A DNA stretch of 64,000 nucleotides from Ilumatobacteraceae bacterium (GCA_024643255.1 JAHENF010000001.1:121301-185300); one strand, 5' to 3'; counted from the first letter of the stretch, positions 44,568 through 53,079 are shown. Notes: generated by a model from the letters alone, not told the origin. A program made the numbers and translations.

Positions 44568-45905
44568 TCAGTCGGCTCGGTGGCCCGACACGGTCACGCG
44601 TACACGCAGGGTGTCGATGGCGAACCCGTCCATCCCGACGACCTCGAACTCGCCGATGTCGGTCAGCACCCGGTCGCCCTCCGATGGAATGTCGTCGAGC
44701 GCGTCGATCACGTAGCCCGCCACGGTCTGCCAGTCACCTTCGGGGAGCGCGACGCCGGTGCACTCCTCGAAGTGCTCGACACGCGTCGTGCCGTTCATCT
44801 GGTAGCTGCCGTCGGCGAGACGTTCGCATTCGCCGAGACGGCGATCCGATTCGTCGTCGAAGTCCCCGATCAGTTCCTCGATGACATCTTCGAGCGTGAC
44901 GAGTCCGAGCACCAGACCGTGCTCGTCGACCACGAGCGCGATGTGGTGTCGTTCGGTTCGCATCTCGAGCAGCAGATCCTCGAGCCCGTGATGTTCCGGC
45001 GTGACCATCACGGGTCGCACGATGCTGCCCGCCTGGGTGGTGGACCACGTGCCGTGTTCCAGACGGATCACGTCCTTGGCGTGGACGAATCCGCGCACGT
45101 GGTCGAGGTCGCCTTCGTGCACGATCACGCGGGTTCTGCCTGTGCGGTGAGCTGCCTCGGCCACGACCGCTGCCGTCTCGTCGGCCGCGACCGAGACGAT
45201 GTCGCGGCGCGGCGTCATCGCGTTGGCCGCAGTGAGCCCCGACAGTTCCAGTGAGCGCGCGAGCAACTGGTGCTCGTCGGCGGCGATGCCACCGCGCCCG
45301 GCCGACTCCTCGATCAGCAGCAGCAGGTCGCTCGGCGAGTGAGCCATCGCTCGTTCGTCCTGCGGTTCGACTCCCACGAGGCGTACGACGGCGTTCGCCA
45401 ACCAGTTGAGCAGTCGGATCAGCGGCCGGAAGATCCTCGCGAACAGCCGGAACGGTCGGGCGAGCAGGAGCGAGGAGTTCTCCGGGTGGGAGATCGCCCA
45501 TGACTTCGGAGCCATCTCGCCCACCACCATGTGCAGGAACACCACGATCGACAGGGCGATGGTGAACGCGATGAGGTGTCGGGCGGTGTCGGACAGGGTG
45601 AACACCTCGCCGAGCACTCCCTCGATGATGCGGCCGACCGCGGGTTCGGCGACCGCGCCGAGGCCCAGTGAACACATGGTGATCCCGAGCTGCGCTCCGG
45701 CGAGCATGAGGGTCAGCTCGCGGAGGCCCGCCAGTGCATGCCGAGCGCGCTTGTCGCCTTCTGCCGCCAGCTGCTCGATGCGCGAGCGGCGCGAGGCGAG
45801 CAGCGAGAACTCGGCGGCGACGAAGAAGCCGTTGAGCGCGAGCAGGATCATCGCGACGCCCAGGGCCACCCAGCTGATCTCGATCCCACTCGACGCGGCA
45901 ACCAT
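44568..45905 (-). CDS. CNNM/CorC (hemolysin C) family transporter-like protein, copy 2
   Basis: 445 residues from ATG 45905, overlapping the previous stop by one base. N-terminal DUF21 (CNNM) TM region with ALNGFFVAAEFSLLASRRSRIEQLAAEG and GITMCSLGLGAVAEP, then a CBS pair (MTPRRDIVSVAADE, VVDEHGLVLGLVTLEDVIEELIGDFDDE) and the CorC_HlyC C-terminal domain. CNNM proteins mediate Mg2+/Na+ exchange in some bacteria. Arranged in tandem with a paralogue immediately upstream, so the two may form a heterodimer. Confidence 0.9.
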   Translation of the reverse strand: MVAASSGIEISWVALGVAMILLALNGFFVAAEFSLLASRRSRIEQLAAEGDKRARHALAGLRELTLMLAGAQLGITMCSLGLGAVAEPAVGRIIEGVLGEVFTLSDTARHLIAFTIALSIVVFLHMVVGEMAPKSWAISHPENSSLLLARPFRLFARIFRPLIRLLNWLANAVVRLVGVEPQDERAMAHSPSDLLLLIEESAGRGGIAADEHQLLARSLELSGLTAANAMTPRRDIVSVAADETAAVVAEAAHRTGRTRVIVHEGDLDHVRGFVHAKDVIRLEHGTWSTTQAGSIVRPVMVTPEHHGLEDLLLEMRTERHHIALVVDEHGLVLGLVTLEDVIEELIGDFDDESDRRLGECERLADGSYQMNGTTRVEHFEECTGVALPEGDWQTVAGYVIDALDDIPSEGDRVLTDIGEFEVVGMDGFAIDTLRVRVTVSGHRAD

Positions 45906-47242
45906 CACGAGTCCTCACCGTCGCCGTCGCCGGCGCGCTCGTCGACGATGTCGTCGCGGTCCACGCGGAGCTGCAGACGCTGGATCGCGAATCCGTCGAC
46001 CTCGACCACCTCGATGAGGATTCCGTCGACGACGAACGACTCGCCGACCTCAGGAATGTGCTCGAGTCGGTCGAGCACCAGCCCCGCGACCGTGTCGTAC
46101 TCGCCGTCGGGCAGATCGAAACCCGTGATGCGCTCGATCTCGTCGGGCCGCGAGCTCGCCACCACCGACCAGACGCCCGGCTCGATCTCGACATGTTCAC
46201 CCGGAGCGCTCGGGTCGTACTCGTCTTCGATGTCACCGACGAGTTCCTCGACGATGTCCTCGAGCGTGACCACACCCGCCGGACCGCCGTATTCGTCGAT
46301 GACGACCGCCATCTCGGTCGCATGCTCGCGCAGCTCGGCGAGGACCACGCCGAGGCCAGCGGCCTCCGGGACCGCGAGGATCTCGCGAACCAGCGACGAC
46401 ACCGCCGTCGTCTCGTACTCCGTGCGCGGCACCCCGAGCAGGTCCTTGGCGTGCACGATGCCGTACACACGGTCGTCGTCGCCGATCACCGGGAAGCGCG
46501 AGTGCGACGACGACATCAGGTCACGCAGGTCTGCCGCGGTTGCGTCGGCGTCGATCGTGACCACGCGGTTCCACGGCACCATCGCATCCGACGCCTCGAG
46601 CTCGCCGAAGTCGATCGCGCGCTCGAGGAGCTGCGCCTGCAGCAGGGTCAGGTGGCCGCTCTCCGCAGACGAATCGACGATCAGGTCGAGTTCCTCCGTC
46701 GAGACGGCGCTGTGGAGCTCATCGACCGGTTCGACGTTGACGAGGCGGAGCAATCGGTTGGCGGCGCCGTCGAAGAGGCGGATCAACGGACCGGCGACCC
46801 GCATGAAGAACCACGTCGACGGCGCGAGCGCACGAGCGAGCGGTTCGGGCCGGGCGATCGCGAAGTTCTTCGGCGCCAGTTCGCCGAACACCATCTGCGC
46901 CATGGTGGCGAAGACCAGCGCGAGGACGAGCGCGATGCCGACGGAGGCGGTGTCGGGAACTCCTGCAGCCTCGAGCGCCGGCGTGAGCACCGACGCGATC
47001 GCCGGTTCGGCGATGAAGCCGAGCACCAGCGTGGTGACGGTGATCCCGAGCTGCGCACCCGACAGCATGAAGCTCAGCCGCTTGTGCACCTCGATCGCTC
47101 GCCGCGACCTCCGGTCGCCTTCCTGAGCCTGCTCGACGAACCGCGAGCGGCGGGCCGCCACGAACGCGAATTCGACGGCGACGAAGTAGCCGTTCGCAGC
47201 GATCAAGGCGACGACACCGATCAGCCCGAGAGCAGTCAGCAC
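45905..47242 (-). CDS. CNNM/CorC (hemolysin C) family transporter-like protein, copy 1
   Basis: 445 residues from GTG 47242 (VLTALGLIGVVALIAANGYFVAVEFAFVAARRSRF). Same DUF21-CBS-CBS-CorC_HlyC architecture as its downstream neighbour, with GITVTTLVLGFIAEPAI and VVIDEYGGPAGVVTLEDIVEELVGDIEDEYD. The ORF-track version extends antisense into the MFS gene. An 8-codon mini-ORF (MSADRKRS) ends 4 nt before the GTG. Start could be revised if the mini-ORF is not translated. Confidence 0.88.
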   Translation of the reverse strand: MLTALGLIGVVALIAANGYFVAVEFAFVAARRSRFVEQAQEGDRRSRRAIEVHKRLSFMLSGAQLGITVTTLVLGFIAEPAIASVLTPALEAAGVPDTASVGIALVLALVFATMAQMVFGELAPKNFAIARPEPLARALAPSTWFFMRVAGPLIRLFDGAANRLLRLVNVEPVDELHSAVSTEELDLIVDSSAESGHLTLLQAQLLERAIDFGELEASDAMVPWNRVVTIDADATAADLRDLMSSSHSRFPVIGDDDRVYGIVHAKDLLGVPRTEYETTAVSSLVREILAVPEAAGLGVVLAELREHATEMAVVIDEYGGPAGVVTLEDIVEELVGDIEDEYDPSAPGEHVEIEPGVWSVVASSRPDEIERITGFDLPDGEYDTVAGLVLDRLEHIPEVGESFVVDGILIEVVEVDGFAIQRLQLRVDRDDIVDERAGDGDGEDS

Positions 47243-47246
47243 GGCG

Positions 47247-47273
47247 TCAACTTCGTTTTCGGTCGGCGGACAT
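47247..47273 (-). CDS. Eight-codon leader mini-ORF before the CNNM gene
   Basis: ATG 47273, TAACAT ends 10 nt upstream, product MSADRKRS, stop TGA 4 nt before GTG 47242. It mirrors the PIG-L arrangement. May bring initiating ribosomes to a GTG that lacks a Shine-Dalgarno. Confidence 0.35.
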   Translation of the reverse strand: MSADRKRS

Positions 47274-47283
47274 GGGTGCAACG

Positions 47284-47289
47284 ATGTTA
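47284..47289 (-). promoter_or_regulatory. -10 element TAACAT of the CNNM operon
   Basis: TAACAT on the minus strand ends 10 nt before ATG 47273 and 41 nt before GTG 47242. Confidence 0.45.
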
Positions 47290-47396
47290 TCCACACGGCC
47301 ACGCCACTGCGACGACCCGTTCCCGAAGCGCACGTCGAGCGGCCTACCATCGGTGCGGCGCCGTCGGAGATCGGCACGCGGTGGGAGCATGCAGAC

Positions 47397-49034
47397 GTGA
47401 CGACGGGAACACCAGACGCGACGGCCCGGAACCGACCCGGTGCGTTGCCCGGTGGGCGCAGCCTCTTCGGGATCACCTTCGTCCACTCGATGACCGAGTT
47501 CTCGGCGTGGATCACCGTGTTGGTGGTCGCGTTCGACCACGGCGGAGCCTCGGAGAGCGGACTTGCCGTGGCGGTGCAGCTCGTCCCGGCGGCGCTCCTC
47601 GCTCCCGTCGTCGCGGCCGCCGGCGATCGTTTTCCGCGCCATCTCGTCCTGTCCGTCGGTTTCGCAATCATGGCCGTGACGGCGGGTGGCATGGCCGTGG
47701 CGCTGGCATCGGACCTCGGACGGGCGACGGTCTATGTCTGCGCAGCGGTGTTCTCGGTCGCCCTCATGTCGACACCCGGCGCCGTCGCGAGTCTGCTGGT
47801 ACGCCACGCCCGCACACCCGTCGAACTCGTGCGGTGGAACATCGGTCAATCGTTCATGCGCGCGGGCGGCACCCTCGTCGGCCCCGTGATCACGGCACTC
47901 CTGCTGGCGGTGGCCGAACCATCGGTCGTCTTCGCGGCGATTGCGTTCGCCTGTGCTGCGACGGGGATCGTCGTCCAGGCACGGCTGCCGAACGACGACC
48001 GCCCTCGGTCCACGGTCCGGCTCGGGTCGATCATCGCCGAATCGCTCGACGGGGTCCGGTACGTCGCAGTGACCCGGAATCCGCGACGGGTCGTCGGATT
48101 CATCGGCGTCACCGGTCTCGTCCTCGGCGCCTTCGACGTCATCTTCGTCGCGGTCGCGTTCGACCAGCTCGGTGGCGGCGGAAGCACGAGCGCTGCGCTC
48201 ACCGCGTCGTTCGCGGCCGGGGCATTGGTGGCGGCAATGGTCGCGAGCCGCCGACTCGGCTGGAAGCTGACGTCGTTGGCAACGATCGGCGCCTTGCTGC
48301 TGTCGATCCCGCTGACCGTGCTCGGCGAGCTCGATCACCTCGTTCCGGCGCTGGCGCTCGTTGCACTGCTCGGCGCGGGCAACGCCCTGATCGAGATCAC
48401 TGCGCACACGCTTCTCCAACGCACCTGCGACGAGACGATGACGAGTCGGGCATTCGGTGTGCTCGGCTCCGTCCTCTACATCGCCACCGCGGTCGGTGCG
48501 GGGATCATCGGCCTCGTCATCGCCGCGAACGACCTGACGACGGTCCTGGTCGTTCTCGGTTCGGCTGCAGCAGTCATTCTCCTCGGGCTGTCGCTCGGGC
48601 TTCGCCGCACCGAGCGCGATTCCGCCGTCACCGCCGACGCCGATCTGCTCGACGCCTTGTGCGGCGTGTCGTTCCTCGAACCACTGCCGCTCCCGACGCT
48701 CGAACGGCTGGCGAGCGGCGCCCAACGGCGCGACGTCCCTGGTGGCGAGTGTCTCATCGCAGAGGGCGAGCACGGGATGGAGTTCTTCGTGCTGCTCGAG
48801 GGCGCCGCCGAGATCAGCATCGGCGGCCGCATCGCCGATCGCGTCGACGCGCCGGCCTCGTTCGGCGAGGTTGCACTCGTCCACGACTCGATGCGCACCG
48901 CAACCGTCACGACGACACGACCGTGTCGACTCGCAGTCATCGAGCGTGGCGCCTTCCTCGATGCCGTTCGACAGACGACGACGAGCCACGACATCGCGCT
49001 CGACGTCACGCGCCGTTACCGTCCTCCGGCGTGA
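47397..49034 (+). CDS. MFS transporter fused to a cyclic-nucleotide-binding domain
   Basis: 545 residues from GTG 47397, with GGGAG about 10 nt upstream. Residues 20-400 contain about 12 hydrophobic segments with an MFS_3-like pattern (AAAGDRFPRHLVL between TM2 and TM3, GQSFMRAGGTLVGP). Residues about 415-525 form a cNMP-binding (Crp/CAP-type) domain: LPLPTLERLASGAQRRDVPGGECLIAEGEHGMEFFVLLEGAAEIS, then DAPASFGEVALVHDSMRTATVTTTRPCRLAVIERGAFL. The phosphate-binding cassette SFGEVAL.....RTATV is intact. No DNA-binding part. A transporter gated by cAMP/cGMP-like ligands is plausible. Confidence 0.85.
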   Translation: MTTGTPDATARNRPGALPGGRSLFGITFVHSMTEFSAWITVLVVAFDHGGASESGLAVAVQLVPAALLAPVVAAAGDRFPRHLVLSVGFAIMAVTAGGMAVALASDLGRATVYVCAAVFSVALMSTPGAVASLLVRHARTPVELVRWNIGQSFMRAGGTLVGPVITALLLAVAEPSVVFAAIAFACAATGIVVQARLPNDDRPRSTVRLGSIIAESLDGVRYVAVTRNPRRVVGFIGVTGLVLGAFDVIFVAVAFDQLGGGGSTSAALTASFAAGALVAAMVASRRLGWKLTSLATIGALLLSIPLTVLGELDHLVPALALVALLGAGNALIEITAHTLLQRTCDETMTSRAFGVLGSVLYIATAVGAGIIGLVIAANDLTTVLVVLGSAAAVILLGLSLGLRRTERDSAVTADADLLDALCGVSFLEPLPLPTLERLASGAQRRDVPGGECLIAEGEHGMEFFVLLEGAAEISIGGRIADRVDAPASFGEVALVHDSMRTATVTTTRPCRLAVIERGAFLDAVRQTTTSHDIALDVTRRYRPPA

Positions 49035-49048
49035 CGTCGGCGACGGGG

Positions 49049-49054
49049 TAGGGT
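49049..49054 (+). promoter_or_regulatory. -10 element TAGGGT, leaderless start of the GPx operon
   Basis: TAGGGT ends 7 nt before ATG 49062. Confidence 0.6.
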
Positions 49055-49061
49055 TCGGCGA

Positions 49062-49535
49062 ATGTCAAGCTTCCACGAATTCGAGATGACCTCGATCACC
49101 GGGGAACAGGTCGCCTTCGACCAGTTCCAGGGCCAGCTCTGCCTGGTCGTCAACGTCGCGAGCGCTTGAGGCCTCACGCCTCAGTACGCAGGTCTGCGTG
49201 CGCTCCACGATGACAACGACGACGTCACCGTCCTCGGATTCCCCTGCAACCAGTTCGCCAATCAGGAACCGGGCACCGATGAGGAGATCCTCGAGTTCGC
49301 GACGTCGAACTACGGCGTGACGTTCCCGATGTTCCACAAGATCGAGGTGAACGGCGATGGGGCTGCTCCCCTCTACCGGTGGCTCAAGGCCGAGCAGCCC
49401 GGCGATGGCGACACCAGCGACATCGTCTGGAACTTCGAGAAGTTCCTCGTCGACGGCACCGGCACCGTCGTGGCACGATTCGGACCCCAGACCACGCCGG
49501 AGCAGGTGGCCGAGGTTCTCGACACCTACCGCTGA
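49062..49535 (+). CDS. Selenocysteine-containing glutathione peroxidase
   Basis: Reading from ATG 49062, the frame meets TGA at 49167-49169 exactly at the catalytic position: codons 31-42 spell NVASA-[TGA]-GLTPQY, where GPx enzymes have NVAS.CG.TPQY. Translation then continues unbroken to the TGA at 49533-49535 (157 codons in total with Sec36). The rest of the catalytic tetrad is present: Gln in GFPCNQFANQEPG, Trp and Asn in WNFEKFLVD. The start has an upstream TAGGGT. The ORF track sees only the 3' part from 49317. A hairpin matching bacterial SECIS elements follows the TGA. Reduces peroxides with a thiol or thioredoxin partner in the cytosol. Confidence 0.9.
49184..49201 (+). promoter_or_regulatory. 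Bacterial SECIS hairpin in the GPx gene
   Basis: Seven-bp stem GTACGCA / TGCGTGC (one U-G pair) with a GGTC apical loop that begins 21 nt after the UGA. The core GCAGGTCTGC is the same as the apical hairpin I recall for E. coli fdhF, where the spacing is about 18 nt. It would be the SelB binding site. Confidence 0.8.
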
Positions 49536-49565
49536 GGATCCTCGGCTCGACGACCACGGAGCCTC

Positions 49566-50717
49566 ATGACGATCGAGTTCACCCACAACGAGCGGCCGAC
49601 GGTCGGCATCGAGATGGAGCTCCACGTCGTCGACCGTGCCACGGGGGAACTCGTCTCCGCGGCGAACGAGCTGCTGGCCGAGTTGGGCTCCCCCCATCCG
49701 GCGGGAGAGCACCCGAAAGCCAAGCACGAACTGTTCCAGAGCACGATCGAGATCATCACCGGCGTCTGCGAAACACCGGCCGAGGCCGGCGACGACCTCC
49801 GGGGGACGCTCGAGGAGGTCCGCTCGGCAGCTGGTCGGCGCGGACTCACACTGATGAGCTCTGGCACCCATCCGTTCGCGCTCGCTCGTGATCAGGCGAT
49901 CAGCCCGGATCCGCGGTATCACGAGTTGATCGAGTCGATGCAGTGGCCGGCACGCCGACTGCTGATCTGTGGCATGCACGTGCATGTCGGCGTCGCGGAC
50001 GGAATCCGCGCCATCGCCATCATCAACGAGCTGCGACGCCACCTGCCGTTGTTCCTGGCGCTGTCGTCCTCCAGCCCATATTTCGAGGGCGACGATTCCG
50101 GGCTGGCATCGGCTCGCTCGAAGGTGTTCGAGTCGCTCCCGACCGCCGGACTTCCACCGCAGCTCGCCGACTGGACCGACTTCGAGGCGTTCATGTCGAC
50201 CCTGCTCGACTCGCAGTGCATCAAGTCGATCCGCGAGGTCTGGTGGGATCTGCGCCCACATCCCGACTTCGGCACGATCGAGTTCCGGATGTGTGATGCG
50301 ACGGCGACGGTGCGCGAAACCGTGGCGCTGGCCGGCCTCGCGCAAACCCTCGTGGCCTGGTGCAGCGACCTCATCGACGACGATCGACTCCCGGATCCGG
50401 CGCGCGAATGGACCGTGCGCGAGAACCGCTGGCTCGCGGCTCGATTCGGCATCGACGCCGAACTGATCGTCGAACACCCTGGTTCCGGACGCCCGGAACG
50501 ACGATCGGTGCGGCGGCTGCTCACCGACCTCATCGAGGTGCTCGGACCCACGGCACAGCGCCTCGGGACGACCGCACAGCTCGACGAACTCGTCGGGGTG
50601 CTCGACGTCGGCACGAGCACGATGCGCCAACGGAGGGTCGTCGAGCGCGGCGGTACGCTCGTCGACGTGGTCCATCTTCTCGTCGACAGCCTGGCCGCCG
50701 ACTCCCTCGAGCCATGA
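49566..50717 (+). CDS. GCS2-family carboxylate-amine ligase (YbdK-like)
   Basis: 383 residues from ATG 49566 (ACGGAG upstream). GCS2 signatures: RPTVGIEMELHVVDRATGEL, AKHELFQSTIEIITGVCET, GTHPFALARDQAISPDPRYHELIE, ICGMHVHVGVADG, FRMCDATATVRETVALAGLAQ. YbdK-type enzymes have weak glutamate-cysteine ligase activity. They are ATP-grasp-like and form gamma-glutamyl amides. It is 30 nt after the GPx stop and ATGA-coupled to the M20 gene, so part of the same operon. Confidence 0.88.
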   Translation: MTIEFTHNERPTVGIEMELHVVDRATGELVSAANELLAELGSPHPAGEHPKAKHELFQSTIEIITGVCETPAEAGDDLRGTLEEVRSAAGRRGLTLMSSGTHPFALARDQAISPDPRYHELIESMQWPARRLLICGMHVHVGVADGIRAIAIINELRRHLPLFLALSSSSPYFEGDDSGLASARSKVFESLPTAGLPPQLADWTDFEAFMSTLLDSQCIKSIREVWWDLRPHPDFGTIEFRMCDATATVRETVALAGLAQTLVAWCSDLIDDDRLPDPAREWTVRENRWLAARFGIDAELIVEHPGSGRPERRSVRRLLTDLIEVLGPTAQRLGTTAQLDELVGVLDVGTSTMRQRRVVERGGTLVDVVHLLVDSLAADSLEP

Positions 50718-51913
50718 CGCCGTCCGGGTCCGGTGCACCATCGCTGGCCGCATGGCTCGACGAGCACGGTGAAGGTCTGATCGCGCTGCGACGCAATCTG
50801 CACGCCCATCCCGAACTCAGCGGCGCCGAACACGCGACGACGGAGCTGGTCGAGGAACGGCTCCGACTCGCCGGTCTCACACCGCGACGGCTCGCCGTCG
50901 GCACGGGCCTGGTGTGCGATCTGGACCCCGATGGCGACGATCCGGGCGTGCCGGCGTTCGCCTTGCGCGCCGACCTCGACGCGTTGGCGATGTCAGACGA
51001 CAAGGACGTCCCCTACACGAGCCAGCACCCCGGCGTCGCCCATGCCTGCGGGCACGACGTGCACACCACGATCGTGCTCGGCGCGGCGTTGTACTTCGCC
51101 CACCACCGAGACCAGCTCGCCGGGCCGGTTCGGGTCGTCTTCCAACCCGCCGAGGAACGCGTACCGGGCGGCGCCCTCGACGTCATCGGCGACGGGGGCC
51201 TCGACGGGGTCGGTGCGATCGTCGGGTTGCACTGCGAACCGAAACTCGATGTCGGCACCATCGGGCTCAAGTCCGGAGCGATCTCCTCGGCGGCCGACAT
51301 GGCGCTGATCCGCCTCGTCGGGCCGGGGGGCCACACGGCGCGCCCCGAACTCACCGTCGATCTCGTCGCCCTCGCGGCACGCATCGTCGCCGAGCTGCCC
51401 ATGCGCGTCGCCGATCGACTCGATGACGGAGCCCAGGTCAAGCTGGTGTTCGGATCGATCCACGCCGGTGACGCCGCGAACGTCATCCCCACACACTGCG
51501 AGCTCAAGGCGTCGATCCGCACGCCGTCGCTTCCCGTCTGGGAGCGGCTGCCCGAACTCGTCGAGCGTGAGCTCGTCGGCATCGTGGGCGAATCCGGTGC
51601 AATCGTGGAGATCGAGTACACCCACGGTGTTCCACCGGTGGTCAACGACGTTGCGATCACCGAGACGCTCCGGCGCGCTGCGACCGGCGTGGTCGGTTCG
51701 TCGTCGGTCGTGACGGTCGAGCAGAGCTGGGGCGGCGACGACTTCGCCTGGTTCACACGCGAGATCCCGGGCACCTATGTGCGCCTCGGCGTGCGCGAGC
51801 CCTCGGGTCCGACGCTCGACCTCCATGCCGGCCATTTCGACGTCGACGAGCGCTCGATCGCGCTCGGCGTGCGCCTCCTGGTCGAGGCGGTCCACGAGCA
51901 CTTCCGGCCATGA
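50714..51913 (+). CDS. M20D-family amidohydrolase
   Basis: 399 residues from ATG 50714. Metal-dependent amidohydrolase of the IAA-amino-acid hydrolase/hippurate hydrolase group: RRNLHAHPELSGAEHATTELV, ALRADLDALAM, HACGHDVHTTIVLGAA, VFQPAEERVPGGALDVI, GLHCEP, a dimerisation lid (GPGGHTARPE), SWGGDDFAWFTREIPGTYVRLG and DLHAGHFDVDE. Hydrolyses N-acyl or amide bonds of small molecules. ATGA overlaps on both sides place it between the ligase and the GGCT-like gene. Confidence 0.88.
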   Translation: MTPSGSGAPSLAAWLDEHGEGLIALRRNLHAHPELSGAEHATTELVEERLRLAGLTPRRLAVGTGLVCDLDPDGDDPGVPAFALRADLDALAMSDDKDVPYTSQHPGVAHACGHDVHTTIVLGAALYFAHHRDQLAGPVRVVFQPAEERVPGGALDVIGDGGLDGVGAIVGLHCEPKLDVGTIGLKSGAISSAADMALIRLVGPGGHTARPELTVDLVALAARIVAELPMRVADRLDDGAQVKLVFGSIHAGDAANVIPTHCELKASIRTPSLPVWERLPELVERELVGIVGESGAIVEIEYTHGVPPVVNDVAITETLRRAATGVVGSSSVVTVEQSWGGDDFAWFTREIPGTYVRLGVREPSGPTLDLHAGHFDVDERSIALGVRLLVEAVHEHFRP

Positions 51914-52491
51914 GCGTCGACACCTGGGTGTTCGGGTACGGCTCCCTCGTGTCTCCGGCATCGCTGTCCACCACGATCGGGCGCGAGGTCGAAGCCGCTG
52001 ACGTCGTCGTGGCCCACCTGCACGGGTACGGCCGGCGATGGAACTACGGATCGCTCCATCTGCGCGGCGACTGGCGTCACGGGGAGGCCGACGTCCAGCA
52101 GGGCGTGGTCATCTCGCTCGGCGTGGTGCCCTCCGCAGGGGAACGCTGCAACGGGGTCGCCGTACGCGTCACCGCGGACGAACTGGCCCAACTCGACTGG
52201 CGCGAACGCGACTACGAACGAACCGACGTCACGGATCTGATCGTCACCGACCGTGTCGGTGCGGACCTGGGCCTCGCCGGCCGGCGTGTCGTCACCTACG
52301 TGCCGCGCCCGAGCGCCATCGAGCGTTACGAGGCGGCCCGCGATGCCGGCCGCGCGGCGATTCGACAGTCGTACTGGGATCTCGTCGGCCAGGCGTTCGC
52401 CGATCTCGGCGACGACCATTCGACGATCTACGCATCCACCCCGGCCCCGGACGTCCCGGTGCTGGAGATGTCGCTGTCAGTGCTGGGCTGA
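51910..52491 (+). CDS. Gamma-glutamylcyclotransferase-like protein
   Basis: 193 residues. The N-terminal FGYGSLV motif is the GGCT substrate loop, and the likely acid/base Glu is in LDWRERDYER. The family cleaves gamma-glutamyl amino acids to 5-oxoproline (GGCT, ChaC, GGACT). The YGSL(hydrophobic) start and TYVPRPSAIERYEAAR segment fit ChaC-like members. Starts in the M20 stop (ATGA); its last 15 bp overlap the convergent coaE. Confidence 0.8.
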   Translation: MSVDTWVFGYGSLVSPASLSTTIGREVEAADVVVAHLHGYGRRWNYGSLHLRGDWRHGEADVQQGVVISLGVVPSAGERCNGVAVRVTADELAQLDWRERDYERTDVTDLIVTDRVGADLGLAGRRVVTYVPRPSAIERYEAARDAGRAAIRQSYWDLVGQAFADLGDDHSTIYASTPAPDVPVLEMSLSVLG

Positions 52492-53079
52492 CAGCCCGAC
52501 GAGCGTCGCCCACAGCGCATCGACCTGTTCGACCAACCGATCGCGATCGCCGCCGTTGTCGATCACGTGCGTTGCCGTGGCCAGGCGTTCCTCGCGGCTG
52601 ATCTGGCTGTTGATCCGAGCGAGCGCGTCGGTCTCGTCCATTCCACGCTGGTCGACGAGGCGCCGTACTGCCACGTCGACGGGGATGTCGACGACGACGG
52701 TGGCGACGAGCCCCTTGCGAGGGTTCTCGCCGAGCAATGGGAAGTCGAGCACCACGACACGATCGGTGTCCTTGTGCAGATCGATCTGACGTTGGATCTC
52801 TGCCTGCATCGCCGGGTGGACGATGCCGTTGAGGTCCTTCAGCGCCGCGTCGTCGTTGAAGACGATCTTGGCGACGGCGCCGCGGTCGAGCGCGCCGTCG
52901 GCGAGCAGGATGTGGTCGCCGAATCGTTCGGCCATCGCCCGGAGCACCTCGGTACCCGGCATCTGGAGATCGCGGGCGATCTGATCGGCGTCGACGATTG
53001 CTGCGCCGCGTTCGGCGAGCATCGCCGACACCGTCGACTTGCCTGCTCCGATTCCCCCGGTCAGACCGACCAGGATCAC
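52477..53079 (-). CDS. coaE: Dephospho-CoA kinase CoaE
   Basis: 200 residues from GTG 53079 (VILVGLTGGIGAGKST). P-loop GGIGAGKST at residues 8-16, DADQIARDLQMPG, LNGIVHPAMQAE, VVLDFPLLGE, and lid region LARINSQISREERLATATHVIDNGG. Final step of CoA biosynthesis. The GTG overlaps the rpsA stop (GTGA), so S1 and CoaE are translationally coupled, a common actinobacterial arrangement. No C-terminal GrpB extension as in mycobacteria. Confidence 0.94.
   Translation of the reverse strand: MILVGLTGGIGAGKSTVSAMLAERGAAIVDADQIARDLQMPGTEVLRAMAERFGDHILLADGALDRGAVAKIVFNDDAALKDLNGIVHPAMQAEIQRQIDLHKDTDRVVVLDFPLLGENPRKGLVATVVVDIPVDVAVRRLVDQRGMDETDALARINSQISREERLATATHVIDNGGDRDRLVEQVDALWATLVGLSAQH

Noticed and set aside
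46058-49051. 997-aa plus-strand ORF across the CNNM and MFS genes
   Set aside because: Shadow frame; composition is Arg-rich and low complexity, and it overlaps two well-supported genes.
49062-49535. Glutathione peroxidase as a pseudogene broken by a stop codon
   Set aside because: The single TGA is exactly at the Sec position, there are no other lesions, and a SECIS-like hairpin follows.
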